In this document: one piece after another, positions 35,260 through 44,488 of the stretch
Numbering within the stretch: the first letter of the stretch is position 1
Layout of the letters: each line of letters opens with the position of its first letter
Source of the DNA: Brevundimonas terrae
Lineage (GTDB): Bacteria; Pseudomonadota; Alphaproteobacteria; Caulobacterales; Caulobacteraceae
Direction of reading: 5' to 3'
Assembly: GCF_011761985.1 (NCBI RefSeq)
Contig: NZ_JAASQT010000001.1
Span: 310,001-374,000, forward strand
DNA length: 64,000 bases
Notes under the pieces: generated by a model
The model's database searches: none
Seen by the model: only the letters and a program-made list of their open reading frames with translations
Told to the model about the DNA's origin: nothing
Program-made: the position numbers and the translations under genes

Positions 35260-35733
35260 ATGTACGCGGTGATCAAGACCGGCGGAAAGCAGTACCGGGT
35301 CCAACCGGGCGATGTTGTTGTTGTCGAAAAGCTCGACGGCGATGCAGGCGCTGCTATTTCCTTTAACGAAGTCCTCATGCTGGGCGGCGACAAGGGTGTC
35401 ACTGTTGGCGCTCCTGTTGTCGAAGGCGCCACGGTGGCTGCGACCCTGATCGAAACCCGCAAGGGCGAGAAGATCAAGATCTTCAAGAAGATCCGTCGTC
35501 AGGGTTATCGTCGTACCAACGGCCATCGCCAGATGGAATCCGTTCTGCAAATCACCGGCATCGAAGGTGCTGGCGAAACTGCAAAATGGGATGGTACGGT
35601 CAACCTTATCACCAAGGCTGAAATCAATGCTCGCGCTCGTGGCCTGGCCCCGCGCGTCGAAGCCGCCCCAGCTGAGGAAGCTCCTAAGGCTAAGAAGGCT
35701 CCGGCCAAAAAAGCCAAGGCCACCGAGGCCTAA
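35260..35733 (+). CDS. rplU: 50S ribosomal protein L21
   Basis: 157 residues. The first ~102 residues are canonical L21 (MYAVIKTGGKQYRV, IFKKIRRQGYRRTNGHRQ). A C-terminal extension rich in Ala, Lys, Pro and Glu (KAKKAPAKKAKATEA) is common in alphaproteobacterial L21. First gene of the rplU-rpmA operon, with a promoter and leader hairpin upstream. Confidence 0.97.
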   Translation: MYAVIKTGGKQYRVQPGDVVVVEKLDGDAGAAISFNEVLMLGGDKGVTVGAPVVEGATVAATLIETRKGEKIKIFKKIRRQGYRRTNGHRQMESVLQITGIEGAGETAKWDGTVNLITKAEINARARGLAPRVEAAPAEEAPKAKKAPAKKAKATEA

Positions 35734-35863
35734 GAGTTTCGCCGGGTGCCTTACGGGGCACCCACATAGAACATGCGACCGTTATCTAACGGGCCGCCAG
35801 TAACGATAGACAAGCTCCACACAGGTTTCAGGACCGGAGCGCGTCAAACAGAGGAGCAGCAAG

Positions 35864-36148
35864 ATGGCTCACAAAAAATCCGGCGGTTCGTCGCGTAACG
35901 GCCGCGACTCAGAGTCGAAACGCCTTGGCGTGAAGAAGTATGGCGGCGAGAAGGTTCTCGCTGGCAACATCCTCGTGCGCCAACGCGGCACCAAGTTCCA
36001 CCCGGGCACCAATGTTGGCCTGGGTCGTGACCACACCCTGTTTGCGACCGCAACCGGCGCAGTGCAGTTCACCACCAAAGCTGGTGGCCGTTGTTACGTA
36101 TCCATCGTGGCTGCCAATGACGCAGCCGAGGCGATGGCCGCCGAGTAA
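35864..36148 (+). CDS. rpmA: 50S ribosomal protein L27
   Basis: 94 residues. N-terminal [16 protein letters not shown] extends towards the peptidyl-transferase centre; [24 protein letters not shown] is the family signature. A GAGGAG site lies about 8 bp upstream. The 130-bp gap from rplU holds a GGGTGCC/GGCACCC hairpin without T run. Confidence 0.97.
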   Translation: MAHKKSGGSSRNGRDSESKRLGVKKYGGEKVLAGNILVRQRGTKFHPGTNVGLGRDHTLFATATGAVQFTTKAGGRCYVSIVAANDAAEAMAAE

Positions 36149-36219
36149 CGCGATCTGCACTTTGATTCGGATCGTGTTGCTCAACCAGCAGCCGATCCGG
36201 ACCTAGGGAAAATATTCCG

Positions 36220-36252
36220 CGGGGAGTCTGGATCACCAGGCTCCCCGTTTGC
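36220..36252 (+). terminator. Terminator of the rplU-rpmA operon
   Basis: Twelve-pair stem CGGGGAGTCTGG / CCAGGCTCCCCG (one G-T), loop ATCA, then TTTGCGTTT. Confidence 0.75.
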
Positions 36253-36317
36253 GTTTCCCCGCTTCGAAAGCCGTCCGAACCCTCCAAGGCGACGGTACAG
36301 AGAGATCGAGGCAGTAC

Positions 36318-36851
36318 ATGTGCGTGATTGAAACCTCTCCCGTCGTCGAAACGCGGCGCCTGACCTTGCGCGCTCCGCGCCCTCAAGACGCATCGCGCAT
36401 CGCCCGTATGGCGAACGATATCGATATTGCCCGCATGACCCTGCGGCTCCCCCACCCCTATACGTCGATCCACGCCGAAGATTTCGTGCTGCACGTCGCC
36501 AGTCAGGACCCAGCCCGCGCCAACACCTTCGTCATCGAACACGAGGACCACGGCCCTGTCGGTGTGATCGGCATGTTCGAGGATAGCGATCCTGTACCTG
36601 AAACCGGCTATTGGATCGGGCGCGAATTCTGGGGTCGCGGCTATGCCACCGAAGCGCTGCAAGGGGCTCTGGTCTGGGCGTCGCGCAAGTGGAAGCGCCG
36701 CGCCATGGTCGCGGGCCACTTTGCCGACAACCCCGCTTCGGGTCGCGTTCTGGAGAAGGCCGGCTTCCTCTATACGGGCGAAACCCGCCGCGAATTCAGT
36801 CACGCCCGCAGCGCCCTCACAGACACGCGCCGCATGGTCTGGCTTGCCTGA
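36318..36851 (+). CDS. GNAT family N-acetyltransferase (RimJ/RimL-like)
   Basis: 177 residues from MCVIETSPVVET. N-terminal ETRRLTLRAPRPQDA is typical of the RimJ/RimL group; the acetyl-CoA loop is REFWGRGYATEALQ, and NPASGRVLEKAGF completes the fold. Substrate (protein N terminus or small amine) unknown. An in-frame start at 36249 would overlap the upstream terminator and is not favoured. Confidence 0.88.
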   Translation: MCVIETSPVVETRRLTLRAPRPQDASRIARMANDIDIARMTLRLPHPYTSIHAEDFVLHVASQDPARANTFVIEHEDHGPVGVIGMFEDSDPVPETGYWIGREFWGRGYATEALQGALVWASRKWKRRAMVAGHFADNPASGRVLEKAGFLYTGETRREFSHARSALTDTRRMVWLA

Positions 36852-36979
36852 TAGGTCGCTGTAATCGCGGTAGTTTCGCCAATCACCGTGTTTTTTCACG
36901 AAACTGAAAAAACTCTGTTGACCGCCGAATGAGCGCCCCCTATACCCCACTCATCGGCGGGGCGGAAACGCTCCCTCCG

Positions 36980-37066
<87 letters not shown>

Positions 37067-37072
37067 TTTATT

Positions 37073-37110
37073 CAAATGGCGCTGCATCACAAGATGCAGC
37101 GCCATTTGTC
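37073..37110. terminator. 16-bp inverted repeat behind tRNA-Leu
   Basis: CAAATGGCGCTGCATC / GATGCAGCGCCATTTG with an ACAA loop. Probably ends the tRNA transcript, although only TCT follows. Confidence 0.7.
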
Positions 37111-37239
37111 TATGGACCTCCCGTCTGTCCCGTCACGGGTGCTTTCTTGGGCACACTACCTAGCGGTCAGACGTGGTTCGTCTATGTTCAGGCCCCATTT
37201 TGTCGTATCCACGGATACGCTGCAAACCGAGTTCGACAC

Positions 37240-37854
37240 ATGACCGTTTATCTCCACGAAGGTGACCTGCCCGACGATCTGGATCTTGGCCCCGTTGTGG
37301 CTGTGGATTCGGAAACCATGGGCCTGCGCTTCCGTCGTGATGAGCTGTGCGTGGTGCAGCTGTCGTCGGGTGACGGCAATGCCCACGTCGTGCGCATGCG
37401 TCGTCCGGCCTATGACTGCCCGAACCTGAAACGCGTCCTGTCCGACCCGAAGGTTTTGAAAATCTTCCACTTTGGCCGTTTCGACATCGGCATGTTCGAA
37501 CTGCATCTGGGTGTCGAGACCCGTCCGGTGTACTGCACCAAGATCGCGTCCAAACTGGCCCGCACCTATACGGACCGCCACGGCCTGAAGGACGTGGTGC
37601 GTGAAATGGCCGGTGTGGACCTGTCCAAGGCCCAGCAATCTTCGGACTGGGGTTCCGAAACCCTGACGCAGGCGCAACTGGACTATGCCGCCTCCGACGT
37701 GCTGCATCTGCACGTCGTCATGGAGCGTCTGAATATCATGCTGGCGCGCGAAGGCCGCGCCGAGCTGGCCGCCGCCTGTTTCGATTTCCTGCCGATTCGC
37801 TCCCGCCTCGATCTGGCTGGCTGGGACGAAGTCGACATCTTCGCCCACGCCTGA
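37240..37854 (+). CDS. Ribonuclease D-like 3'-5' exonuclease
   Basis: 204 residues from MTVYLHEGDLPDD. DEDDy exonuclease motifs: VAVDSETMGL (Exo I), FHFGRFDIGM (Exo II) and YAASDVLHL (Exo III, Tyr and Asp). It lacks the HRDC domains of full RNase D (~375 residues), so it belongs to the short alphaproteobacterial form. Likely trims RNA 3' ends. It lies 20 bp upstream of lptC, an arrangement common in the class. Confidence 0.9.
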   Translation: MTVYLHEGDLPDDLDLGPVVAVDSETMGLRFRRDELCVVQLSSGDGNAHVVRMRRPAYDCPNLKRVLSDPKVLKIFHFGRFDIGMFELHLGVETRPVYCTKIASKLARTYTDRHGLKDVVREMAGVDLSKAQQSSDWGSETLTQAQLDYAASDVLHLHVVMERLNIMLAREGRAELAAACFDFLPIRSRLDLAGWDEVDIFAHA

Positions 37855-37873
37855 TCCGCCCTTAGAGACACTG

Positions 37874-38548
37874 ATGAGCGAACCCGAAGGCCACAACCCG
37901 CATCAGCAAGCGTTGAAAGACGCCGACGAAGCGCGCGTGGCCGCCGCCGGTGTGCGCTGGCGCCGACGCTCCGAACGCGTGCAGCGCCTGCGTAAAATCC
38001 TGCCCATCATTATCCTGTTGATTGCCGGCAGCGCCGTGACCTGGGTGGTGTTCCGCTCGGTCATGTCGGGCGTCGAGCGCCGCGCCAGCGAAAGCCGCGA
38101 ACTGCGCCTCGACAACCCCATGTTCCACGGTCAGGACGCGCAAGGACGCAGCTTCCGTATCGGAGCCGAAGGGGCCGTCCGCGCGCCCGACAACGACCAG
38201 TACCGGCTGATCAAGCCTCTTCTGGAACTGAACCTTGGCGGCCAGAAAATCACCAAGCTGACGGCCGATGGCGGGCGCTATGACGAAGGCGACCGCAAGG
38301 TCGTTATCGGTCCTAATGTACAGATTACCGACGGCGCATCCGGCTTCTCGCTGAAAACGCCCGAAGCGGTTATCGACACCCAGACCGGGATCGTTACAGG
38401 TGACAAGGGCGTTGTCGGTAACGGCCCGCTTGGAACCATCAATGCGTCGTCCTATGCCATTTACGAAGACGGCCGCCGTATTGAATTCAAAGGTCAGGGC
38501 GACCAAAAGATCAGCGGAACCATCAACCCTTCGGGGCCGGGCAGGTAA
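37874..38548 (+). CDS. lptC: LPS export ABC transporter periplasmic protein LptC
   Basis: 224 residues. Single membrane helix (KILPIIILLIAGSAVTWVVF, ~residues 43-62) and a periplasmic beta-jellyroll (LDNPMFHGQDAQGRSFRI, ITDGASGFSLKTPEAVI). It links the inner-membrane LptBFG complex with LptA for lipopolysaccharide transport. First gene of the lptC-lptA-lptB series. Confidence 0.92.
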   Translation: MSEPEGHNPHQQALKDADEARVAAAGVRWRRRSERVQRLRKILPIIILLIAGSAVTWVVFRSVMSGVERRASESRELRLDNPMFHGQDAQGRSFRIGAEGAVRAPDNDQYRLIKPLLELNLGGQKITKLTADGGRYDEGDRKVVIGPNVQITDGASGFSLKTPEAVIDTQTGIVTGDKGVVGNGPLGTINASSYAIYEDGRRIEFKGQGDQKISGTINPSGPGR

Positions 38549-38551
38549 ACT

Positions 38552-39031
38552 ATGTCTAAGACCAGCACCCTTATTGCCAGCGCTGCGCTGATCCTCGCCC
38601 TTGGCGTTCCGGCTGTGACCGGCGCCCAGAGCAGCAATCCGGCCGACGCCACCCGTCAACCCGTCCAGTACGGCGCGGACTCCGGTGAATATACCGCCGA
38701 CGGCTTCGCCCTGCGTGGCCGTGCCGAGGTGACGCAAGGCACCAACCGTCTGCGGGCCGATGCCATTCGCGGCTATACCACCAATGGCGAACTGACCCGC
38801 GTGGAAGCCACCGGCAATGTCTATTTCGTCACCCCCGACCAGAGCATGCGCGGCAATAACGCCGTCTATACGCTCAATGACGGTCAGGTTCTGGTAACCG
38901 GCGATGTCATCCTGACGCAGGGCCAGAATGTTCTGACCGGCGGGCGTCTGGTCTATAATGTCCGTACCGAGACAGCCCGCATCGAAAGCGCCGGCACCCG
39001 CGTTCGCGGCGTCTTCTACCCGTCGAACTAA
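38552..39031 (+). CDS. lptA: LPS transport periplasmic protein LptA
   Basis: 159 residues. Signal peptide MSKTSTLIASAALILALGVP ending near TGA/QS. The OstA/LptA jellyroll repeats are visible (YTADGFALRGRAEVTQGTNRLRAD, VYTLNDGQVLVTGDVILTQGQNVLTG). It bridges the periplasm between LptC and LptD. Starts 3 bp after lptC. Confidence 0.92.
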   Translation: MSKTSTLIASAALILALGVPAVTGAQSSNPADATRQPVQYGADSGEYTADGFALRGRAEVTQGTNRLRADAIRGYTTNGELTRVEATGNVYFVTPDQSMRGNNAVYTLNDGQVLVTGDVILTQGQNVLTGGRLVYNVRTETARIESAGTRVRGVFYPSN

Positions 39032-39041
39032 GGGGCCCCAC

Positions 39042-39842
39042 TTGGCGCGCAAGGAACTGTCAGCCCTGAACATCACACCGGAGCCGGAACACACTTCCGA
39101 CCAGCCGGTGAACGATGCTGCCAAGCGCGGCCTGCGTGTCGAGCATCTGGCCCGCAGCTTTGGCCCGCGTCAGGTCGTGCGCGATGTGTCGCTGACCGTT
39201 CAGCGCGGCGAGGTTTTCGGCCTGCTGGGACCAAACGGTGCGGGCAAGACGACCTGCTTCTACATGATTACCGGCCTGATCCCCGCCGACAGCGGCACCA
39301 TCTGGCTGGACAACGAGAACATCACCCATCAGCCGATGTACCAGCGCTCGCGCATGGGCCTTGGCTATCTGGCGCAGGAGGCCTCGATCTTTCGCGGTAT
39401 GACGGTCGAACAGAACGTCGCCGCCGTGGTGGAACTGCGCCATACGTCCGAGCGCGAGATTAAAGACGAGACCACGCGCCTGCTGGAAGAGCTGCGTATC
39501 GACCATCTGCGTCATGCGCCTGCCACAGGCCTGTCGGGTGGCGAGCGCCGCCGTGTCGAGATCGCCCGCGCCTTGGCCGGCAAGCCCAGCTTCATGCTGC
39601 TGGACGAACCCTTTGCCGGTATCGACCCCTTGGCCATTGCCGATATCCGTTCGGTCATCCGCTATCTGTCCGGTCAGGGCATTGGCGTGCTGATTACCGA
39701 CCACAATGTGCGCGAGACGCTGGACATTATCGATCGCGTTTCGATCATCACTTCCGGCTCGGTCCTGTTTGAAGGCACCGCTCAGGAAGCCGTCGACAGC
39801 GCCGAGGTACGCCGCGCCTATCTGGGCGAGATGTACGGCTAG
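39042..39842 (+). CDS. lptB: LPS export ABC transporter ATP-binding protein LptB
   Basis: 266 residues. Walker A GPNGAGKT, Q-loop YLAQE, signature LSGGERRRVEIARAL, Walker B FMLLDEPFAGIDP and the switch His in TDHNVRE, all typical of LptB. The start is a TTG at 39042, 7-11 bp behind the AAGGGG that follows the lptA stop; an upstream in-frame start would lie inside lptA. The ~35-residue N-terminal extension before the ABC domain occurs in other alphaproteobacteria. Confidence 0.93.
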   Translation: MARKELSALNITPEPEHTSDQPVNDAAKRGLRVEHLARSFGPRQVVRDVSLTVQRGEVFGLLGPNGAGKTTCFYMITGLIPADSGTIWLDNENITHQPMYQRSRMGLGYLAQEASIFRGMTVEQNVAAVVELRHTSEREIKDETTRLLEELRIDHLRHAPATGLSGGERRRVEIARALAGKPSFMLLDEPFAGIDPLAIADIRSVIRYLSGQGIGVLITDHNVRETLDIIDRVSIITSGSVLFEGTAQEAVDSAEVRRAYLGEMYG

Positions 39843-39973
39843 GGCCGCCTCCCCATGCCTTTAAGACCTGCGAAAGCCTAGCCACTCACCAGTCGTTAAC
39901 TGGCTATCGGTCATGTTATGATCGATAAGCAAGTTCCGGGCCAATCTGGTGCACCGGCAGGGGGAAACGACGC

Positions 39974-41464
39974 GTGATCGGGCAGAGGCTTGAGGTCCGG
40001 CAGGGGCAGGGGTTGGTTATTACCCCCCAGCTTCAGCAGGCCATCAAACTATTGCAGCTATCCAATCTTGAGCTTGAGGCCTTTGTCGAGGCCGAGCTTG
40101 AGCGCAATCCCCTATTGTCGCGCATCGAGAACGAAGCCCCCTCCGAGGCGGCTGAAGCCCCGGAGGCCCACGCCTCCGACAGCGAGATCCAGTTTCAGGA
40201 CGGCGTTGCCCAAGGCAGTGAGAACGCCCTCGATGCCCCGCAGGAGGCCGTCTATGACGCCGCCCCCGGCGAACAGAACGAAGTCCGCACCGACGCCCAG
40301 CCCGGCCTCAGCGACTGGTCACGCACAGGTAATGGCGGCTCGTTCGACAGTGACGACCATGATCGCCCCGACAAGCAGGAAACCACGCTGTCGGAACACC
40401 TTCAGGCACAGGCGTCGCTGGCCGGTTTCAGCCCCAGCGACCATGCCATTGCGCTGATCCTGATCGATAGTGTCGATGACGCGGGCTATCTGCGCGCCGA
40501 CCTCGACGAGATCGCCACCCGACTGGGTGTGGCCCGCGCACGGATCGAGGCAATCCTGACCTGCTGTCAGGGCTTCGAGCCGACCGGTGTGATGGCCCGC
40601 AACATCCCCGAATGTCTGAAGCTGCAACTTGTCGAGCAAAACCGGTTTGATCCGGCCATGGAAGCCCTGCTGGACAATCTCGATCTTCTGGCCCGTCGCG
40701 ATCTGGTCGCCCTTCGCAAGCTGTGCGGCGTCGATCAGGAAGACCTTGGCGAGATGATTGCCGAGATTCAGGGTTTGACCCCGCGTCCGGGGGCCGGTTT
40801 TGGCTCCGAACCGGCCCAGACGGTTGTGCCGGATGTATTTGTGCGTTCCGACCCCGCTGGCGGCTGGAAGGTCGAACTGAACAGCGACACCCTGCCCCGC
40901 CTGCTGATGGACAAGCGCTATCATGCCGAAGTCTCGGCCAGCGCCCGCTCGGACGATGACAAGGTGTTTGTGGCCGATTGCGCCGCGCAGGCCAGTTGGC
41001 TGGTGAAATCGCTGGACCAGCGCGCCCGCACCATCCTCAAGGTCGCCAGCGAGATTGTGCGCCAGCAGGATGCGTTTCTGGCCTTCGGCGTCGAGTTCCT
41101 GCGCCCGCTGACCCTCAAGGTCGTGGCCGAGGCCATCGAAATGCACGAATCGACCGTCAGCCGCGTCACGTCCAATAAATACATCGCCACGCCGCGCGGT
41201 GTTTTCGAGCTGAAATTCTTCTTCACCGCCGCCATCCAGTCCAGCGATGGCGGGGCGACCCACTCCGCCGAAGCCGTCCGTCACCGGATCAAATCCATGA
41301 TCGACGCCGAAGATGTTACAGGCGAGGTTTTGAGCGACGATCGCATCGTCGAGATTTTGCAGGACACGGGTATCGATATCGCCCGTCGTACCGTCGCCAA
41401 GTATCGAGAAGCCTTGAGGATTCCATCCTCGGTCGAGCGCCGCCGTATGCGCAAGGCTGCCTAG
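39974..41464 (+). CDS. rpoN: RNA polymerase sigma-54 factor
   Basis: 496 residues from GTG, with AGGGGGA just upstream. N-terminal activator-interacting region rich in Gln and Leu (LVITPQLQQAIKLLQLSNLELEAF), an acidic variable region, the core-binding domain and the C-terminal RpoN box in ARRTVAKYREALRI. Directs transcription with enhancer-binding proteins. Position between lptB and hpf is conserved. Confidence 0.97.
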   Translation: MIGQRLEVRQGQGLVITPQLQQAIKLLQLSNLELEAFVEAELERNPLLSRIENEAPSEAAEAPEAHASDSEIQFQDGVAQGSENALDAPQEAVYDAAPGEQNEVRTDAQPGLSDWSRTGNGGSFDSDDHDRPDKQETTLSEHLQAQASLAGFSPSDHAIALILIDSVDDAGYLRADLDEIATRLGVARARIEAILTCCQGFEPTGVMARNIPECLKLQLVEQNRFDPAMEALLDNLDLLARRDLVALRKLCGVDQEDLGEMIAEIQGLTPRPGAGFGSEPAQTVVPDVFVRSDPAGGWKVELNSDTLPRLLMDKRYHAEVSASARSDDDKVFVADCAAQASWLVKSLDQRARTILKVASEIVRQQDAFLAFGVEFLRPLTLKVVAEAIEMHESTVSRVTSNKYIATPRGVFELKFFFTAAIQSSDGGATHSAEAVRHRIKSMIDAEDVTGEVLSDDRIVEILQDTGIDIARRTVAKYREALRIPSSVERRRMRKAA

Positions 41465-41554
41465 GTCCCTGTTTGCTTCAGGGTTAAGCCTCACCACATT
41501 TCAGTGATCGACGTTGACACCAAGTCGGAACAGTCGCGTTGTATTGGTATGGCT

Positions 41555-42190
41555 ATGAACATTCAGGTCACCGGTAAACAAGTTGATGTTGGCGAAGCGC
41601 TAGGCTCGCGCATCTCTCAAGAACTTGAAGATGGAGTCGGCAAATATTTTGCCCGAGGCGCACAAGACGCCGAGGTTGTTGTCTCTAAGGACGGACATGG
41701 CTTTCGAGTAGATAGCTGGGTCCGGCTCGCATCGGGACAGTCATTGGTCACAACAGGTCAGGGGAGCGATGCCCATTCGGCATTCTCCGATAGCCTCGAC
41801 AAGCTTGAAAAGCGTGTTCGCCGCTATAAGCGCCGCCTGAAAGATCACCATATCGGGCCCAAGGGTCTATCGCCCGAGAAAACCGAAAACGCCGCCCGCG
41901 AAGTGGCGCAACTGACCATTTTCAAAAACCCCGATCAGGTCGAGGATGAAGCCGAGTTCGGTGATCTCGAGAATGCCCATGAGCCGCCTCCGGTCGGCAT
42001 GGTCATTGCCGAAACCGAGGCCGAAATCCGCACCCTGACTGTGGGTCGTGCCGTGGCCGAGCTGGACATGACGGGCTATCCGGTCGTGATGTTCCGCAAT
42101 GCGGCACATGGCGGTTTGTCCGTGGTTTATCGGCGTCCTGACGGCAATGTGGGCTGGGTCGATCCCGAGCGCACATTGGTCCGAAAGTAA
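41555..42190 (+). CDS. hpf: Ribosome hibernation promoting factor (long form)
   Basis: About 211 residues from MNIQVTGKQVDVG (MAMNIQ at 41549 is an alternative; an ORF start at 41504 is less likely). The N-terminal HPF domain (residues 1-110) binds the 30S decoding site, and the C-terminal domain (IRTLTVGRAVAELDMTGYPVVMFRNA) dimerises ribosomes to 100S particles. Order rpoN-hpf-ptsN is conserved. Confidence 0.93.
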   Translation: MNIQVTGKQVDVGEALGSRISQELEDGVGKYFARGAQDAEVVVSKDGHGFRVDSWVRLASGQSLVTTGQGSDAHSAFSDSLDKLEKRVRRYKRRLKDHHIGPKGLSPEKTENAAREVAQLTIFKNPDQVEDEAEFGDLENAHEPPPVGMVIAETEAEIRTLTVGRAVAELDMTGYPVVMFRNAAHGGLSVVYRRPDGNVGWVDPERTLVRK

Positions 42191-42289
42191 CGTCGATCGC
42201 CTAGAGCACACTAAAGTGGCTTTTGTATTCGGGGTAAACCGCCTAAAAGGCGGCGCCCTGTACCCTATGGGCCGTTGAACGAGACCGAT

Positions 42290-42754
42290 ATGGATATCGC
42301 AGATTTGCTGTCATCAGACGGTGTTGTCTTGCGCGGGGGCGTATCTTCCAAACGCCAGGCCTTGGGCGCTGTCGCCGACTTGGCGGCCAACGCCTTTGGT
42401 CTGGACGCCACCAAGGCGCTGGATGCCCTGCTGGAACGTGAAGCGCTTGGCTCGACCGGCCTTGGCTACGGGGTCGCTGTGCCCCATGCCCGGGTCGAGG
42501 GCTTGGAGCGTGTCTGCGGCGTCTTTGTGCGACTGGACAGTCCGGTCGCCTATGAATCGCTGGATGACCGTCCGGTAGACCTGTTGTTCGGTCTGTTTGC
42601 GCCGCCTTCGGCCGGTGCAGAACATTTGCGGGCACTGGCTGTGGTGTCCCGTGCCATGCGTTCGCCCGAACTGCGCGAACGTCTGCGTCAGGCCCAGACG
42701 GTTGACGGCGTTCAGGCTCTGTTTGTGCAAACAGGCAGTGCCGCCGCCGCATAG
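42290..42754 (+). CDS. ptsN: Nitrogen PTS EIIA protein
   Basis: 154 residues from MDIADLLSSDG (a TTG 15 bp upstream is possible). The phosphorylated His is in GYGVAVPHARV. The family receives phosphate from NPr and regulates potassium and nitrogen-linked functions; no transport domain is attached. Last gene of the block and followed by a terminator. Confidence 0.92.
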   Translation: MDIADLLSSDGVVLRGGVSSKRQALGAVADLAANAFGLDATKALDALLEREALGSTGLGYGVAVPHARVEGLERVCGVFVRLDSPVAYESLDDRPVDLLFGLFAPPSAGAEHLRALAVVSRAMRSPELRERLRQAQTVDGVQALFVQTGSAAAA

Positions 42755-42773
42755 CGCGCATATCGACGGACAT

Positions 42774-42806
42774 AAAAAACGGGGCTCCTTACGGGGCCCC
42801 GTTTTC
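42774..42806 (+). terminator. Terminator of ptsN
   Basis: Stem ACGGGGC / GCCCCGT extended by A-T pairs, then TTTTCGTTT. Confidence 0.85.
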
Positions 42807-42825
42807 GTTTCAATCCGTAGTGCGC

Positions 42826-43071
42826 CTATTGCACCGAGACGGGTGCCATATCGTGGGCCTCTGCGGCCTTGAAGGCCGTCTCGCGGTCCAGCATCACGGC
42901 CAGACGTTCGCCATCCGAGCCATAAAGGGCATACAGCACCTGATCCGGCGAAAAATCGACGTCGTCATCTTCGATATCCGACAGGATATCGCGCGCAAAA
43001 ACCTCGCGCACATAGACAAGACCCGGCACTTCAAACGCGCTGAAATCGTGGTCCATCATCATCGGCATCAT
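42826..43071 (-). CDS. DUF1150 family protein
   Basis: 81 residues with several adjacent Met codons at the start (MMPMMMDHD). Core GLVYVREVFARDIL and LYALYGSDGERLAVMLDRETAF match DUF1150, found next to Hsp20 genes in alphaproteobacteria as here, 81 bp downstream. Function unknown, likely stress related. Confidence 0.88.
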   Translation of the reverse strand: MMPMMMDHDFSAFEVPGLVYVREVFARDILSDIEDDDVDFSPDQVLYALYGSDGERLAVMLDRETAFKAAEAHDMAPVSVQ

Positions 43072-43152
43072 TGGGAACGCCTCCTCAAACTAGGATAACA
43101 GCCTTAGCGATACGCAAGCTTGGCGTATGCTCTGCCTGTGGAACGAATCTGC

Positions 43153-43569
43153 TCAGTCCGTGGAAATCGGGATATTGCGTGTGGCTTTCTTCTGGTCAGG
43201 CTGGAAAAGATCGACATGAAGCAGACCGTGCAGCAAGCGCGAGCCCTTCACTTCCAGTCCGTCGGCCAGCACAAAGGTCCGCACGAATCCGCGTGAGGCA
43301 ATGCCACGATGCAGGAAGGCTCCCTCGGGACGTGCCGCCTCGTCGCGCTTGCCGGTCAGGGTCAGTTGGCGCCCCTCGACAGTGACATTCAGCTCATCCG
43401 GCGTAAAACCGGCCACTGCCAGCGTAATGCGAACGCCCTCGCCGATTTGTTCAACATTATACGGTGGATAGGCATCCGATGCCGCGCGCTGGGCACGGTC
43501 TATCAAGGCGCGGGTCTGATCGAAGCCCAGCAAAAAAGGGGCGTCCATCAAAGACGGGGTACGGCTCAT
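43153..43569 (-). CDS. Small heat shock protein, Hsp20/IbpA family
   Basis: 138 residues from MSRTPSLMDAPF. Alpha-crystallin domain with YPPYNVEQ, GFTPDELNVTVEGRQLTLTGKR, LHRGIASRGFVRTFVL and the C-terminal IPI anchor in NIPIST. Holds unfolding proteins in oligomers during heat stress. The DUF1150 gene follows, probably cotranscribed. No clear sigma-32 site was recognised upstream. Confidence 0.93.
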   Translation of the reverse strand: MSRTPSLMDAPFLLGFDQTRALIDRAQRAASDAYPPYNVEQIGEGVRITLAVAGFTPDELNVTVEGRQLTLTGKRDEAARPEGAFLHRGIASRGFVRTFVLADGLEVKGSRLLHGLLHVDLFQPDQKKATRNIPISTD

Positions 43570-43722
43570 TACAAACTCCTGCGGTCCTGAATCCAGCAAC
43601 CAAGACGCCTTGTGTGTAAAACCCCAAGCCGTCACCTAAACTTAGAATGGGAACAGTTCAGGCTCAAATCAATGCCTTAGCCCATCCCCGATATTTCTTG
43701 TCGTTCATCGCATATACAGACA

Positions 43723-43747
43723 GGAACCTGCACCATATGTATTCGTT
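43723..43747 (+). promoter_or_regulatory. EcfG (SigT)-type promoter upstream of OmpA-like lipoprotein
   Basis: GGAAC (43723-43727), 16-bp spacer, CGTT (43744-43747). This is the consensus of alphaproteobacterial general-stress sigma factors. It lies about 40 bp upstream of the ATG. Confidence 0.6.
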
Positions 43748-43786
43748 TAGCGGACATAGATTTTTCCCCTTCTTTCGAGGTTCCCA

Positions 43787-44458
43787 ATGCGCGCCAAAAT
43801 CACCGTAATCGGTATCAGCATCGCCGCTCTGATGGGCGCAGCCTGCACCACCACTGACCCCTATAGCTCGGGGCCCCGCCGCAACAACACCGGAACCGGT
43901 GCGATTGCTGGCGCTCTGGGTGGCGCCGTGCTGGGTTATCTGACCAATACCAACAACTCCGAACAGGGCCGCAAGAATGCTCTGATCGGTGCCGGTATCG
44001 GTGCTCTGGCTGGCGCAGGCGTTGGCCAATATATGGACCGCCAGCAACGCGCCCTCGAAGCCGAACTGTCCGGCACCGGCGTGGGCGTTGCCCGTCAGGG
44101 TGACAATCTGGTTCTGCGCATGCCGTCGGATGTCACCTTCGCGGTGAACCAGGCCAGCATCGATGCCCGCTTCCTGCCGGTACTCGACGACGTGGCCCGC
44201 GTGCTGCGTGAATATGACCGTTCGACCGTGGACATTGTTGGCCATACCGATGCCTCGGGCGGCGATCACATTAATCAGCCCCTGTCGGAAAACCGCGCCC
44301 TGTCGGTCGCCAACTATCTGATCAATAATGGCGTACTGCGTGAACGCCTGTATGTGGCAGGCAACAGCGCCCGCAACCCCATTGCCTCCAATGATACGGT
44401 CGAGGGCAAGGCCCGGAACCGCCGCGTCGAGATCGTGATCCGTCCGTTCACCGGCTGA
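43787..44458 (+). CDS. OmpA-family lipoprotein with glycine zipper
   Basis: 223 residues. Lipobox LMGAAC at ~residue 20. A glycine-zipper segment (GTGAIAGALGGAVLGYLTN, ALIGAGIGALAGAGVGQ) precedes an OmpA C-terminal domain (FAVNQASIDARFLPVL, VGHTDASGGDHINQPLSENRA) that binds peptidoglycan. Outer-membrane anchored. The EcfG-like promoter suggests general-stress control. Similar to YiaD-type proteins. Confidence 0.92.
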   Translation: MRAKITVIGISIAALMGAACTTTDPYSSGPRRNNTGTGAIAGALGGAVLGYLTNTNNSEQGRKNALIGAGIGALAGAGVGQYMDRQQRALEAELSGTGVGVARQGDNLVLRMPSDVTFAVNQASIDARFLPVLDDVARVLREYDRSTVDIVGHTDASGGDHINQPLSENRALSVANYLINNGVLRERLYVAGNSARNPIASNDTVEGKARNRRVEIVIRPFTG

Positions 44459-44488
44459 TCTGCCGTCTTAAATCTACAGGCGCATACG

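Noticed and set aside
39124..39842. lptB starting at the upstream in-frame start inside lptA (38958)
   Set aside because: The 28 extra residues translate lptA sequence in another frame; TTG 39042 has its own ribosome-binding site.
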